Positions 18,430 to 31,026 of a stretch of 64,000 bases of DNA are shown here, piece after piece. A program made the position numbers and the translations under genes. Every line of letters begins with the position of its first letter. The stretch's first letter is position 1. The stretch spans positions 1 to 64,000 of the forward strand of contig CACFVE010000004.1 of the NCBI GenBank assembly GCA_902569735.1, written 5' to 3'. The stretch comes from an uncultured Pelagibacteraceae bacterium. Lineage in GTDB: Bacteria > Pseudomonadota > Alphaproteobacteria > Pelagibacterales > Pelagibacteraceae. The notes beneath the pieces are model-generated. The model had not been told where the DNA came from. It did no database searches and saw nothing but the letters and a program-made list of their open reading frames with translations.

Positions 18430-18756
18430 ATGCATACTTCAACAAAAAAATGGTTATTTCTTAAATATAGTTCTTTAACGTTAATTCCGTTAATGATCTG
18501 GTTTATAATTAATTTGGTATCAATTTTTGATTTAGATTATATAGAAGTTGTCATTTTTTTTACAAAACAACCATCAAAAATTTTATTTTCTTTTTTTATT
18601 GTCTTTTCTTACTTTTTTTCAGCTTTAACTATAAGTGAAATCTTTGAAGACTATATTCAAGATGAAAAGATAAAAAATGTCGCAAACAAAATACTAAATT
18701 TTTTTGCTATAATAGTACCAATAATAACAATTATAGGAATATTTAATTTATCATAA
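18430..18756 (+). CDS. sdhD: Succinate dehydrogenase membrane anchor subunit
   Basis: A 108-residue protein with three hydrophobic segments (about 10-30, 45-65, 85-105). The sequence itself is poorly conserved, as is usual for SdhD. Identity rests on size, topology and its place between sdhC and sdhA. Its stop shares one base with the sdhA start. Confidence 0.85.
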   Translation: MHTSTKKWLFLKYSSLTLIPLMIWFIINLVSIFDLDYIEVVIFFTKQPSKILFSFFIVFSYFFSALTISEIFEDYIQDEKIKNVANKILNFFAIIVPIITIIGIFNLS

Positions 18757-20531
18757 TGAGCGCTTATAAAATTATAGACCACGAATATGACGTTGTAGTT
18801 CTTGGGGCCGGTGGATCCGGATTGAGAGCTGCAGTAGGTCTGTCAGAAGCAGGATTAAAAACAGCATGTATTTCAAAAGTTTTTCCAACTAGAAGTCATA
18901 CCTCAGCTGCTCAAGGAGGAATCTCTGCTGCGCTAGGAAACATGGGAGAAGACGATTGGAGATGGCACATGTATGATACTGTTAAAGGCTCTGATTGGTT
19001 AGGCGATCAAGATGCTATTGAATACCTTTGTAAAGAAGCTCCAAATGCGGTTAAAGAATTGGATAAATATGGAGTTCCTTTTAGTAGAACTAAGGATGGA
19101 AAAATATACCAAAGACCTTTTGGAGGTATGACTAAAAATTATGGTAATGGAACTGTTCAAAGAACTTGTGCGGCAGCCGATAGAACTGGACATGCCATTC
19201 TTCACACTTTGTACGGTCAAGCGTTAAAACATAATACAGAATTTTTTATTGAATATTTTGCATTGGATTTAATTATGAAAAACGGTGAATGCAAAGGATT
19301 GATAGCATGGAATTTAAATGATGGCACGATACATAGGTTCAAATCTCATATAACAATAATAGCTACAGGCGGTTATGGTAAAATTTATTATTCCGCTACT
19401 TCGGCCCACACTTGTACTGGAGACGGCAATGGAATGGTTTTAAGAGCTGGTTTACCATTACAAGATATGGAATTTGTTCAGTTCCACCCTACCGGAATAT
19501 ATGGTGTTGGATGCTTAATATCAGAAGGAGTAAGAGGTGAAGGTGGTTTTCTTTTAAATTCTAAAGGTGAAAGATTTATGGAGAAATATGCTCCTAATGC
19601 CAAAGATCTTGCTTCAAGAGATGTAGTGAGCAGATCTATTGCTATAGAAATAAATGAAGGAAGAGGAGTAGGAAAAGAAAAAGATCACGTACATCTTCAC
19701 TTGGATCATCTAGATCCCAAAGTAATCGATGATAGGCTTCCAGGTATAGCAGAGTCAGCAAAAACTTTTTCAGGAGTTGATGTAACTAAAGACCCTATAC
19801 CAGTAGTGCCGACTGTTCATTATAATATGGGTGGAATACCTACTAATTACAAAGCAGAAGTTTTAACATTAAACGGATCTGAGAAGACAGTGCCTGGACT
19901 TATGGCAATAGGTGAAGCCGCTTGTGTTTCCGTCCATGGTGCAAATAGATTAGGATCAAATTCATTAATAGATTTAGTAGTTTTTGGAAAAGCTGCTGCT
20001 AAAAGAGCTGCTGAGTTGATTAAACCTAATACAGCTCATGACATTTCACCTCAAAGTGAAATGGATAAATGTTTAGATAGATTTGACAAAATTAGAAACT
20101 CTAAGGGCGAGACAAATACTGCAAAACTTAGATTATCCATGCAAAAAACTATGCAAAGTAAATGCGCCGTATTTAGAACTGAAAAAACTTTAAAAGAGGG
20201 TGTTAATGAAATTAGAAAACCTTTTGAAGGAATGGAAGATATATCTGTCAAAGATAAATCTCTATTATTTAATACAGATCTGGTAGAGTCATTAGAATTT
20301 GATAATTTGATAAGACAAGCAATGACAACTATGGACTCTGCATATCACAGAAAAGAGAGTAGAGGAGCTCATGCAAGAGAAGATTTTTCTAAAAGAAATG
20401 ATAAACAATTTATGAAACATACTTTGGCATGGCAAAATGGAAAAGAAGTTAAAGTTAAATATAGAGATGTACATGCAAGAACTTTAACAAATGATGTACA
20501 GTATTTTCCTCCAAAAGAACGGGTTTATTAA
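18756..20531 (+). CDS. sdhA: Succinate dehydrogenase flavoprotein subunit
   Basis: A 591-residue catalytic subunit of complex II that oxidises succinate to fumarate with covalent FAD. The dinucleotide fold [10 protein letters not shown] is near the N-terminus. The FAD-linking His lies in [15 protein letters not shown]. The active-site segments FHPTGIYG and 'GGIPTNY' and the C-terminal [11 protein letters not shown] motif are present. Full length, intact. It shares single-base overlaps with sdhD and sdhB. Confidence 0.98.
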   Translation: MSAYKIIDHEYDVVVLGAGGSGLRAAVGLSEAGLKTACISKVFPTRSHTSAAQGGISAALGNMGEDDWRWHMYDTVKGSDWLGDQDAIEYLCKEAPNAVKELDKYGVPFSRTKDGKIYQRPFGGMTKNYGNGTVQRTCAAADRTGHAILHTLYGQALKHNTEFFIEYFALDLIMKNGECKGLIAWNLNDGTIHRFKSHITIIATGGYGKIYYSATSAHTCTGDGNGMVLRAGLPLQDMEFVQFHPTGIYGVGCLISEGVRGEGGFLLNSKGERFMEKYAPNAKDLASRDVVSRSIAIEINEGRGVGKEKDHVHLHLDHLDPKVIDDRLPGIAESAKTFSGVDVTKDPIPVVPTVHYNMGGIPTNYKAEVLTLNGSEKTVPGLMAIGEAACVSVHGANRLGSNSLIDLVVFGKAAAKRAAELIKPNTAHDISPQSEMDKCLDRFDKIRNSKGETNTAKLRLSMQKTMQSKCAVFRTEKTLKEGVNEIRKPFEGMEDISVKDKSLLFNTDLVESLEFDNLIRQAMTTMDSAYHRKESRGAHAREDFSKRNDKQFMKHTLAWQNGKEVKVKYRDVHARTLTNDVQYFPPKERVY

Positions 20532-21307
20532 TGGCTGAGTTTTCCCTTCCAGATAACTCTAAAATTGTTAAAGGTAATTATTATAAAGATACAACAGGTT
20601 CAAAAAATCTAAAAAAAGTAAATGTTTATCGATGGAGTCCTGATGATGGAAAAAATCCAAGAATAGATACATTTGAAGTAGACATGGATAACTGCGGGCC
20701 TAAAGTATTAGATATCCTCTTTAAAATTAAGAACGAAATAGACTCATCATTAACTTTTAGAAGATCTTGTGCCCACGGTGTGTGTGGTTCTTGCGCTATG
20801 AATGTAGATGGAATTAATACTTTATCATGTATCAAATCACATAATGATATAAAAGGAGAATTAAATATTTATCCTTTACCTCACTTAAAAGTAATTAAAG
20901 ATTTAATTGGGGATTTAAGTAATCTGTATAAACAATATGAGTCTATTCAACCATGGTTGAAGACTTCAAAAACTGATACAGAAAAAAATGAAATTATCCA
21001 ATCTCAGAAAGATAGGTCAAAACTTGATGGATATTATGAATGCATTTTATGTGCTTGTTGTTCAACATCTTGCCCAAGTTACTGGTGGAATGGTGATAAA
21101 TATTTGGGCCCTGCAGTTTTATTGCAAGCCTATAGGTGGATTAATGATAGCAGGGATGAAGATAAAAAAGAAAGACTAAAAAAAGTTGCCGATGAACTCA
21201 AACTGTATAGATGTCATACTATTATGAATTGTACTAACTCTTGTCCAAAAGGTCTAAATCCAGCAAAAGCTATTGGGTCAATAAAAAAAATGCTTGCAAC
21301 AAGCTAA
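20531..21307 (+). CDS. sdhB: Succinate dehydrogenase iron-sulfur subunit
   Basis: A 258-residue subunit that wires FAD electrons to quinone. It has the plant-type [2Fe-2S] motif [11 protein letters not shown], and the ferredoxin-like motifs [12 protein letters not shown] and [17 protein letters not shown] for the [4Fe-4S] and [3Fe-4S] clusters. Normal length. Followed by mmsA after 24 bases. Confidence 0.98.
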   Translation: MAEFSLPDNSKIVKGNYYKDTTGSKNLKKVNVYRWSPDDGKNPRIDTFEVDMDNCGPKVLDILFKIKNEIDSSLTFRRSCAHGVCGSCAMNVDGINTLSCIKSHNDIKGELNIYPLPHLKVIKDLIGDLSNLYKQYESIQPWLKTSKTDTEKNEIIQSQKDRSKLDGYYECILCACCSTSCPSYWWNGDKYLGPAVLLQAYRWINDSRDEDKKERLKKVADELKLYRCHTIMNCTNSCPKGLNPAKAIGSIKKMLATS

Positions 21308-21331
21308 AAGCTTATTTAATCAATTAGCACT

Positions 21332-24481
<3,150 letters not shown>

Positions 24482-24523
24482 TTAATATTTTGTTATTCTA
24501 AAGTAAATTGTTTATAAAATTTA

Positions 24524-26098
24524 ATGACCATCTTTTCTAATAAAACTTTATTTAATACACATTTTTTTTACTTAATTCTAATTTTTTTATTCTCTTTTTT
24601 TATAAACTTTTATTATGCAAAATTTGGATCCTTTCCCATAGATACTTTTTTACACTATGATTCTGCTTTTAAAATTCTAAATAATGAGTTTCCTGTAAGG
24701 GATTATTGGATAGTTTCTGGTTTTATAGTCGATTTTTTCCAATCTTTTTTTTTTAAAATATTGGGAGTTAATTGGTTTGCTTACACATTTCATTCTTCAA
24801 TATTTAATTTTGTAATATCTGCACTTTCTTATCATTTTTTTATAAGTTTTAATGTAAGTAAAACTAAATCATTAATATATACTTTAAGCTTCGCCACCTT
24901 AGCCTACACTATCTCAGGAACACCGTTTGTAGACCATCATGCTACATTTTTTTTATTAATTGCAACCTATCTAATCATTCAAGTATTAAATTTTCCAAAA
25001 AAAAATTATTTGTGGGTGCTTGTAGTAATGTTATTCTTTTTTGGTTTTTTATCAAAGCAAGCTCCTACAATTTATATAATTTTATCTCAAGGGATAATTC
25101 TTCTTTATTTTTTTATAAAGACAAAAAAAATTGATAGCATTAAATTAATATTTTTTAGCTTAATATTTTTTACTATTCTTTTTCTTTTGTTTTTAATTTA
25201 TCTTAAGATTGATTTTAAACTTTTTTTTACACAATATTTAGATTATCCAAGAACGATTGGATTTGATCGATATGATAAATTTAGTAAGTCTTTTGAAATT
25301 TTTTTTAACCAATATAAGTTTTTATTTTTACCAATTATTCTTATTTTAATAATAAAATTTAAAAAAGCTAAAAATAAAAAATTATATTTTTCTTTAAAAG
25401 AAGTGATTATTTTTTTGATAATGATTGCTTTTAGCATGAGTCTTTTATTTCATCAAATTATGACTAGAAATCAAATATTTATATACTTTTTAATACCTAT
25501 CTTTTTAGTGTTATTAGAGTCAGAAATAAAAAGTTTAAATATTAAAAAAAAAGAATATTTTTCTGTTATTTTAATTATATTTACTATCTTTATAACTTTA
25601 AAATATCATTATAGATTTAATGAAACGAGAAAATTTCATGAATTGGAAAAAATTGATCTGGGAAACTCAGTACCAGCATATAGAATTTCTGAAAGTCTTA
25701 GAGGACTTCAATGGATAACTCCATCATTTCAAGGTGATCCATCTAAAGAGATATCAATACTTAAAAAAACTAAAAATAAAATAGAAAAAATTGATCATGA
25801 AATTATGTTTATTACTCATTATTTGTTTTTAGATAGTATTATTAAAAAAAAATTAAATTCTCCGAGCAGAACATTTACATTAGATGGAGCAAGCATTCCA
25901 ATTCGAGGACATAGATTGTATCCTAATTATAAAAGATTTTTGACTCAAAAGATTAAGAGCAACAATATTAAAGAAATTTATTTTTTAAAACATGAAACCA
26001 TTTCAAAAAGATTGGTCACTGATTATATAGATGAGGATTGTTATAGTTTTACTGAAGATGATTTATTCTTTATATTTAAAATTAACTGTTTAAAGTGA
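24524..26098 (+). CDS. Polytopic membrane glycosyltransferase-like protein (GT-C type)
   Basis: A 524-residue protein with about ten to eleven hydrophobic helices up to residue 365, followed by a soluble C-terminal domain of about 160 residues. The first periplasmic loop contains acidic residues (PIDTFLHYDS and PVRDYW) as in PMT/ArnT-like GT-C enzymes that use polyprenyl-phosphate sugars. I do not recognise a specific family member. It is the only plus-strand gene in the island and its end overlaps the converging GT2 gene by nine bases. Confidence 0.6.
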   Translation: MTIFSNKTLFNTHFFYLILIFLFSFFINFYYAKFGSFPIDTFLHYDSAFKILNNEFPVRDYWIVSGFIVDFFQSFFFKILGVNWFAYTFHSSIFNFVISALSYHFFISFNVSKTKSLIYTLSFATLAYTISGTPFVDHHATFFLLIATYLIIQVLNFPKKNYLWVLVVMLFFFGFLSKQAPTIYIILSQGIILLYFFIKTKKIDSIKLIFFSLIFFTILFLLFLIYLKIDFKLFFTQYLDYPRTIGFDRYDKFSKSFEIFFNQYKFLFLPIILILIIKFKKAKNKKLYFSLKEVIIFLIMIAFSMSLLFHQIMTRNQIFIYFLIPIFLVLLESEIKSLNIKKKEYFSVILIIFTIFITLKYHYRFNETRKFHELEKIDLGNSVPAYRISESLRGLQWITPSFQGDPSKEISILKKTKNKIEKIDHEIMFITHYLFLDSIIKKKLNSPSRTFTLDGASIPIRGHRLYPNYKRFLTQKIKSNNIKEIYFLKHETISKRLVTDYIDEDCYSFTEDDLFFIFKINCLK

Positions 26099-26950
26099 TT
26101 TAATATTATCTATTAAATTATCCAAATTGAATAAATCTTTTATATAATGTTTTTTTCTTATAAATAATAAGAGAATATTAAATATTAATATAAGAAAAAT
26201 AATAAGATAATCTAAATTAAAGTTTCTAGTAGCCCAAAATATAATGGATGAATAAATTAAGGAAATTATAAATATCCTTGGAAGAAAAACTGCGTTAACT
26301 CTTAATGAATGTTCCACTAGAGCAAACATATTTAATTTTGATTTATCGAAATATCTTTTTTCTCTTTTTGCATATAATCTTTTTATTCTACAATTTTTTA
26401 GAACCGAGCTAGAGTGGGCGTACCAAGAACTATTGTTCGATAAAAGTTTTACTAAATTTTTTGAACTGAAGGTAGTGAAATTACCAAAGGAGATCCATTT
26501 AAAAGTAAACAGAAATGAAATTATTAAATGTATTCTATACAACAGAACTACTAGGATAGACTCTCTTCTCTTTTTTCTATTAGAAGTAATTACAAAGTTT
26601 TCATATTTTACTGCTTTATTTAACATTTTTTTTATTTCATATGGATTGTCTTCTCCATCTCCATCCATAACAGTTATAAAAAAGTTATCTTTTGTTTTTT
26701 TTAAATAATTTAGTCCAACTGCTATAGATTTCTGGCTACCAAGATTTTTGTTCAGATTTATAATCTCAATTTTTTTTATTGATGAAAAATTTTTATTACT
26801 TAAATTACATTTTTCAGTAGACAGATCGTTTATCACTAATATTTGTGTTGTAAAAGAAGGATCATCTTTTAAACACTTGTCTATTTCTATCAATAATTTA
26901 TTTAAGGATTTCCAATCGTTGTATACTGGTATTAAAATTACGTGTTTCAA
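26090..26950 (-). CDS. Family 2 glycosyltransferase (DPM1/GtrB-like)
   Basis: A 286-residue GT-A fold enzyme. It begins HVILIPVYNDW, has the nucleotide-binding 'LVINDLS' strand and the metal-binding acidic motif MDGDGED (about 96-102). Two hydrophobic helices lie near the C-terminus (about 222-260), as in polyprenyl-phosphate sugar synthases of the dolichol-phosphate mannosyltransferase type. Such an enzyme would make the lipid-linked sugar donor used by the flanking GT-C proteins. The sugar is unknown. Confidence 0.8.
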   Translation of the reverse strand: MKHVILIPVYNDWKSLNKLLIEIDKCLKDDPSFTTQILVINDLSTEKCNLSNKNFSSIKKIEIINLNKNLGSQKSIAVGLNYLKKTKDNFFITVMDGDGEDNPYEIKKMLNKAVKYENFVITSNRKKRRESILVVLLYRIHLIISFLFTFKWISFGNFTTFSSKNLVKLLSNNSSWYAHSSSVLKNCRIKRLYAKREKRYFDKSKLNMFALVEHSLRVNAVFLPRIFIISLIYSSIIFWATRNFNLDYLIIFLILIFNILLLFIRKKHYIKDLFNLDNLIDNIKSL

Positions 26951-26962
26951 AATTTAAATTAA

Positions 26963-27226
26963 TTATTTATTTTTTTCTAGGTCGTTTCTTACTTTATCTA
27001 TAAACTGATTAATAATTAAAGCATCTTCTGGCTTAATGTAGTTTTCTTTATTAATTGCGTTCTGCATTTCTTCTCTAATTTTGATCTTCAATTCTTCTAA
27101 TTTATCTTTTGATAAAGTATATTCTAACTCAATCTTTATTTTTTTTACAACATATCCAAATGAGAAGTGAAATGCTGCCAAGAAAAGAAAAAAAACTAAA
27201 ATAGATTTATAAAAAAAAGATTTCAT
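26963..27226 (-). CDS. Small membrane-anchored protein, 87 residues, unknown function
   Basis: An N-terminal hydrophobic segment (about residues 5-26, LVFFLFLAAFHFSFGYVV) is followed by a charged helical region with heptad-like Leu/Ile spacing up to the end (NDLEKNK). It could be a type II membrane anchor with a short coiled coil, or a secreted protein with uncleaved signal. It lies 12 bases before the GT2 start and 5 bases after the GT-C gene on the same strand, so the three look like one operon. No family recognised. Confidence 0.55.
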   Translation of the reverse strand: MKSFFYKSILVFFLFLAAFHFSFGYVVKKIKIELEYTLSKDKLEELKIKIREEMQNAINKENYIKPEDALIINQFIDKVRNDLEKNK

Positions 27227-27231
27227 AATTT

Positions 27232-28881
27232 TTAACTATTTAATTTGTATACTTCATATATCTTAGTTTTATTTATTTTAAGTTCATAAATCTTACTAAA
27301 ATTTTTTGGAACTTCATATTTTTTATTTAATTTAGAATTTACTTCTGAGATATTATTTTTATATATATAGTCCGCAGAATGATACTCCTGACCAACAATT
27401 TCAAATTTTTTTCTTAAAACAGGGGGGACTCCCTCCAAACCTCGTTGTAAAGGCGTATGAGAAGCAACAGCTACTTTAATTACTTCTCTTTTATCAATCT
27501 TAGATATTTTTAGAAAAAAATGTTTAGATGATATTCCATGATAATCGCCTTCAAACGAATTTTTTAATCTTTCACTTAAAAGACTGTTGAAATAAACACT
27601 TTGAAATGGGTGATAGGAAATTAAAGAATAAATGTTGTAAGAAACAGCTAAAAAAATTACAAAGCCAATACAATTTTTTGTAAGCAAATTTTTTCTAAAA
27701 TATTTTAAAGATATATATAAAAAATATATTCCAAAATATATGACAAAAATATTTAAAAAGTAAACTAATCGCCATCCATTATAAAGCGTTGCATTGAAGA
27801 ATATAAAAATAAAAAAAAATGAAATTAGTAGTAAAAAAAAGATAAAATCTTTTTCCTCCTTTTTGCTTCTCCACAAATCATTATAAATAAGTTTATCTTT
27901 AATATTTACAAATCTTTTAAAAAATCTAATTGAATAAAATAAAAAACCAAATAAAAAAAATATAATTTGAAAAATTGGTGAAGAGATAATTATCCAATTA
28001 ATAATATATGTATTAGGTAAAAATTCATTAGGAATGTATTGATTGAAATATAATATTTTCAATTTTATCAAATAATCTAAAGATGAAAATAATTCTATAA
28101 ATTTCTGTAATGGGTTTTCCCAAAGGTAAGGCCAAAAAATATAAGTAAAAATTGTTAAGGAAAAAATGTAAAGAATTAATTTTTTATAATTTTCTAAAAA
28201 TATATTTGAATAAAAATTTTTAATTAATAAAATAAATATAAAAAAAAATGGAATAAAAATTGCAAATATTCTTAGATTAATTGCTAGAGCATTAAATAGA
28301 GAAAAATATATTAGATTTCTAATACTTAATTTATTTATTGCTTCTAAGAAGAAATATAAACTAATAGTAAAAAAAGATAAAAATAAGACATCTTTATAAA
28401 GAAAACTATCACCAAGTATTCTTGGAGAGCTTACATATAAAAATAAGCCTAAAAAATTAATATAAAAATTATCAAATCTTTTATCTAAAATTTTAAAAAA
28501 AAAGTAAGAACTAATTAGAAATATTAAGAAACTCAAAAAATGTTTTACATAATAAATATTACTTATATCTTTTAAATTAAATAAAATTTCTATAAAAGCT
28601 GTCGGCAAATCTAGAACGATACCCCATTTATTATAATGAGACACTGGAGATAAAGTATAATCACTAATATTATTAATTTTGATTTCTGTAATTCTTTGTA
28701 GATCAACCAGTCCAAACTGCTCAGCAACGTAATTTAACCAATAGTGCCCATTTAACCTATGAAATTTTTCCTCAATATGAATCCCAAAATCGTGAAGATT
28801 GGTAATACCTAAGATTAAAGCTGTTAAATAAAAAATACTGAGTAAAATAGAATTTTTTTGTTTATAAAAATCTAGTTTCAT
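27232..28881 (-). CDS. Polytopic membrane glycosyltransferase-like protein (GT-C type)
   Basis: A 549-residue protein with roughly eleven hydrophobic helices through residue 420 and a soluble C-terminal domain of about 120 residues. The first extracytoplasmic loop holds DFGIHIEEKFHR, acidic and His residues where PMT/ArnT enzymes bind the lipid-linked sugar. It is probably a sugar transferase acting on lipid A, polysaccharide or protein outside the inner membrane. It is first in the minus-strand operon with the 87-residue gene and GT2. Specific acceptor and sugar cannot be told. Confidence 0.65.
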   Translation of the reverse strand: MKLDFYKQKNSILLSIFYLTALILGITNLHDFGIHIEEKFHRLNGHYWLNYVAEQFGLVDLQRITEIKINNISDYTLSPVSHYNKWGIVLDLPTAFIEILFNLKDISNIYYVKHFLSFLIFLISSYFFFKILDKRFDNFYINFLGLFLYVSSPRILGDSFLYKDVLFLSFFTISLYFFLEAINKLSIRNLIYFSLFNALAINLRIFAIFIPFFFIFILLIKNFYSNIFLENYKKLILYIFSLTIFTYIFWPYLWENPLQKFIELFSSLDYLIKLKILYFNQYIPNEFLPNTYIINWIIISSPIFQIIFFLFGFLFYSIRFFKRFVNIKDKLIYNDLWRSKKEEKDFIFFLLLISFFFIFIFFNATLYNGWRLVYFLNIFVIYFGIYFLYISLKYFRKNLLTKNCIGFVIFLAVSYNIYSLISYHPFQSVYFNSLLSERLKNSFEGDYHGISSKHFFLKISKIDKREVIKVAVASHTPLQRGLEGVPPVLRKKFEIVGQEYHSADYIYKNNISEVNSKLNKKYEVPKNFSKIYELKINKTKIYEVYKLNS

Positions 28882-28956
28882 CTAATAATAATTATTTATT
28901 ACTTTATTTATTATTCGACTTTATCTTATATATTTAAAAAATATAATAATTTATTT

Positions 28957-30117
28957 ATGAATATTCACGAATACCAAGCGAAAGATTTATTGAGAGAATA
29001 TGGAGTACCTGTTTCTAATGGAGTAATTATTTTCTCATTAGATGAAATTAACGAAAAGATAAAACAATTAAATTCAAAAAAACTAGTTGTTAAAGCCCAA
29101 ATTCATGCTGGCGGAAGAGGAAAGGCAGGCGGAGTTAAAGTCGTAAAAAATTCAGATGAGGCAAAAAAAGAGTTAACAAAAATGTTTGGGAAAATCTTAA
29201 TAACTCATCAAACTGGACCTAAAGGGAAAAAAGTAAATAAAGTTTATGTAGAAGAGGCTTCAGAAATACAAAGAGAATTATATTTATCTTGTTTGGTAGA
29301 TAGAGCAAGTTCCAAAATTGCTTTTATAAGTAGTTCAGAGGGTGGAATGGATATTGAAAAAGTTGCTAATGAAAATCCAAATAAGATTTCTACTACAAAA
29401 GTTGATCTGAAAGATCAATTAGATCAAGTGGAGGTCGAAAAAATACTAAGACCTTTTAATTTTAATGATAAACAAAAAATTGAAGCAGAAAAAATTTTAC
29501 AATCTATTTTTAAACTTTTAAGAGAAAAAGATGCAAATCTTATAGAAATAAATCCATTAGTTGTTAGCAAGGATGATCAAATCATTTGTTTAGATGCTAA
29601 GATTAATTTTGATGACAATGCAATTTTTAGAAGAGAGGAGATAAATAAATTAAGAGATTTAAGTGAGGAAGAACCTGCAGAAATCGAAGCTAGTAAATAT
29701 GATTTATCGTACATTAAATTGGATGGTTCAATTGGATGTATGGTTAATGGAGCAGGACTTGCTATGGCAACAATGGACATCATTAAAATATATGGAGAGG
29801 AGCCAGCTAATTTTTTAGATGTAGGAGGGGGAGCGTCAAAAGAAAAAGTATCTGCAGCATTTAAATTAATTTTGTCTGATAAAAATGTAAAAGGAATTTT
29901 AATAAATATTTTTGGAGGAATAATGCGATGTGATATTCTTGCACAAGGAGTAATTCAAGCTGTGAAAGAAACAAATTTGTCAGTTCCTCTTGTTGTTAGA
30001 TTGGCAGGGACTAATTTTAAAGAAGGAAAAGAGATGTTGGATAAATCTAATTTGGAAATATTATCAGCGGCTGATTTAAATGATGCTGCAAAAAAAATAG
30101 TAGAGGCCATTAAATAA
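28957..30117 (+). CDS. sucC: Succinyl-CoA synthetase (ADP-forming) subunit beta
   Basis: A 386-residue ATP-grasp subunit of succinyl-CoA synthetase. It begins with the family start MNIHEYQAKDLLREYGVPV, has 'KAQIHAGGRGKAGGVK' for nucleotide binding, and LINIFGGIMRCD near residue 315. Intact and normal in length. sucD follows with no gap. The 75 bases upstream separate it from the glycosylation island and probably hold its promoter, though I see no clean -35/-10 pair in that very AT-rich stretch. Confidence 0.97.
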   Translation: MNIHEYQAKDLLREYGVPVSNGVIIFSLDEINEKIKQLNSKKLVVKAQIHAGGRGKAGGVKVVKNSDEAKKELTKMFGKILITHQTGPKGKKVNKVYVEEASEIQRELYLSCLVDRASSKIAFISSSEGGMDIEKVANENPNKISTTKVDLKDQLDQVEVEKILRPFNFNDKQKIEAEKILQSIFKLLREKDANLIEINPLVVSKDDQIICLDAKINFDDNAIFRREEINKLRDLSEEEPAEIEASKYDLSYIKLDGSIGCMVNGAGLAMATMDIIKIYGEEPANFLDVGGGASKEKVSAAFKLILSDKNVKGILINIFGGIMRCDILAQGVIQAVKETNLSVPLVVRLAGTNFKEGKEMLDKSNLEILSAADLNDAAKKIVEAIK

Positions 30118-30993
30118 ATGTCTGTGTTAGTTAACAAAAAGACAAAAGTGATTTGTCAAGGTTTTACCGGTACCCATGGAACATTTCACTCTGAACAAGC
30201 TTTAAAGTATGGAACTCAATTAGTTGGAGGTGTGACACCAAAAAAAGGTGGTCAAAAACACCTTAACCTTCCAGTGTTTAATACTGTTCAAGAGGCTAAA
30301 GATACTACAGATGCGAATGCGAGTATGATTTATGTTCCTCCTAAATTTGCAGCAGCAGCGATACTAGAAGCTATAAATGCAAAAATTGAATTGATAGTTT
30401 GTATTACAGAAGGAATTCCTATTTTGGATATGATAAAGGTAAAAAAGGAACTCAACAAAAGTAAATCAAGATTAATTGGACCAAACTGTCCTGGAATTAT
30501 TACTCCAGCTGAATGTAAAATAGGTATCATGCCAGGAAATATTCATAAAAAAGGAAATGTGGGAATTGTATCTAGATCTGGAACATTAACATACGAAGCT
30601 GTTGCTCAAACGTCTATCAATGGCTTAGGGCAGTCTACATGTATTGGAATTGGAGGAGATCCAATTAGTGGCACTAGTTTTACAGATTGTCTTGAACTTT
30701 TTTTAAAAGATGATGAAACAAAGTCTATTGTAATGATCGGTGAAATAGGTGGTTCAGCAGAAGAGGAAGCTGCTGAATTTTTAAAAAAAGAGAAAGTAAA
30801 AAAACCTATGGTGGGTTTTATAGCAGGTCTTACAGCCCCTCCTGGAAGAAGAATGGGGCATGCAGGAGCCATAATATCAGGCGGCAAAGGTGGAGCAGAA
30901 GAAAAGATAGAAATAATGAAATCAGCAGGAATTACCATATCAAAATCACCTGCAGATATCGGTAAGACACTTTTTCAGAAACTAAATGGTTAA
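30118..30993 (+). CDS. sucD: Succinyl-CoA synthetase subunit alpha
   Basis: A 291-residue subunit that binds CoA and carries the phosphohistidine. CoA-binding '[15 protein letters not shown]' is near the N-terminus, and the phosphorylated His is His248 in RMGHAGAII. Normal length. It starts one base after the sucC stop; sucA follows after 33 bases. Confidence 0.97.
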   Translation: MSVLVNKKTKVICQGFTGTHGTFHSEQALKYGTQLVGGVTPKKGGQKHLNLPVFNTVQEAKDTTDANASMIYVPPKFAAAAILEAINAKIELIVCITEGIPILDMIKVKKELNKSKSRLIGPNCPGIITPAECKIGIMPGNIHKKGNVGIVSRSGTLTYEAVAQTSINGLGQSTCIGIGGDPISGTSFTDCLELFLKDDETKSIVMIGEIGGSAEEEAAEFLKKEKVKKPMVGFIAGLTAPPGRRMGHAGAIISGGKGGAEEKIEIMKSAGITISKSPADIGKTLFQKLNG

Positions 30994-31026
30994 ATTTTGA
31001 TAATTTATGTTAAAATAAATTATTAA

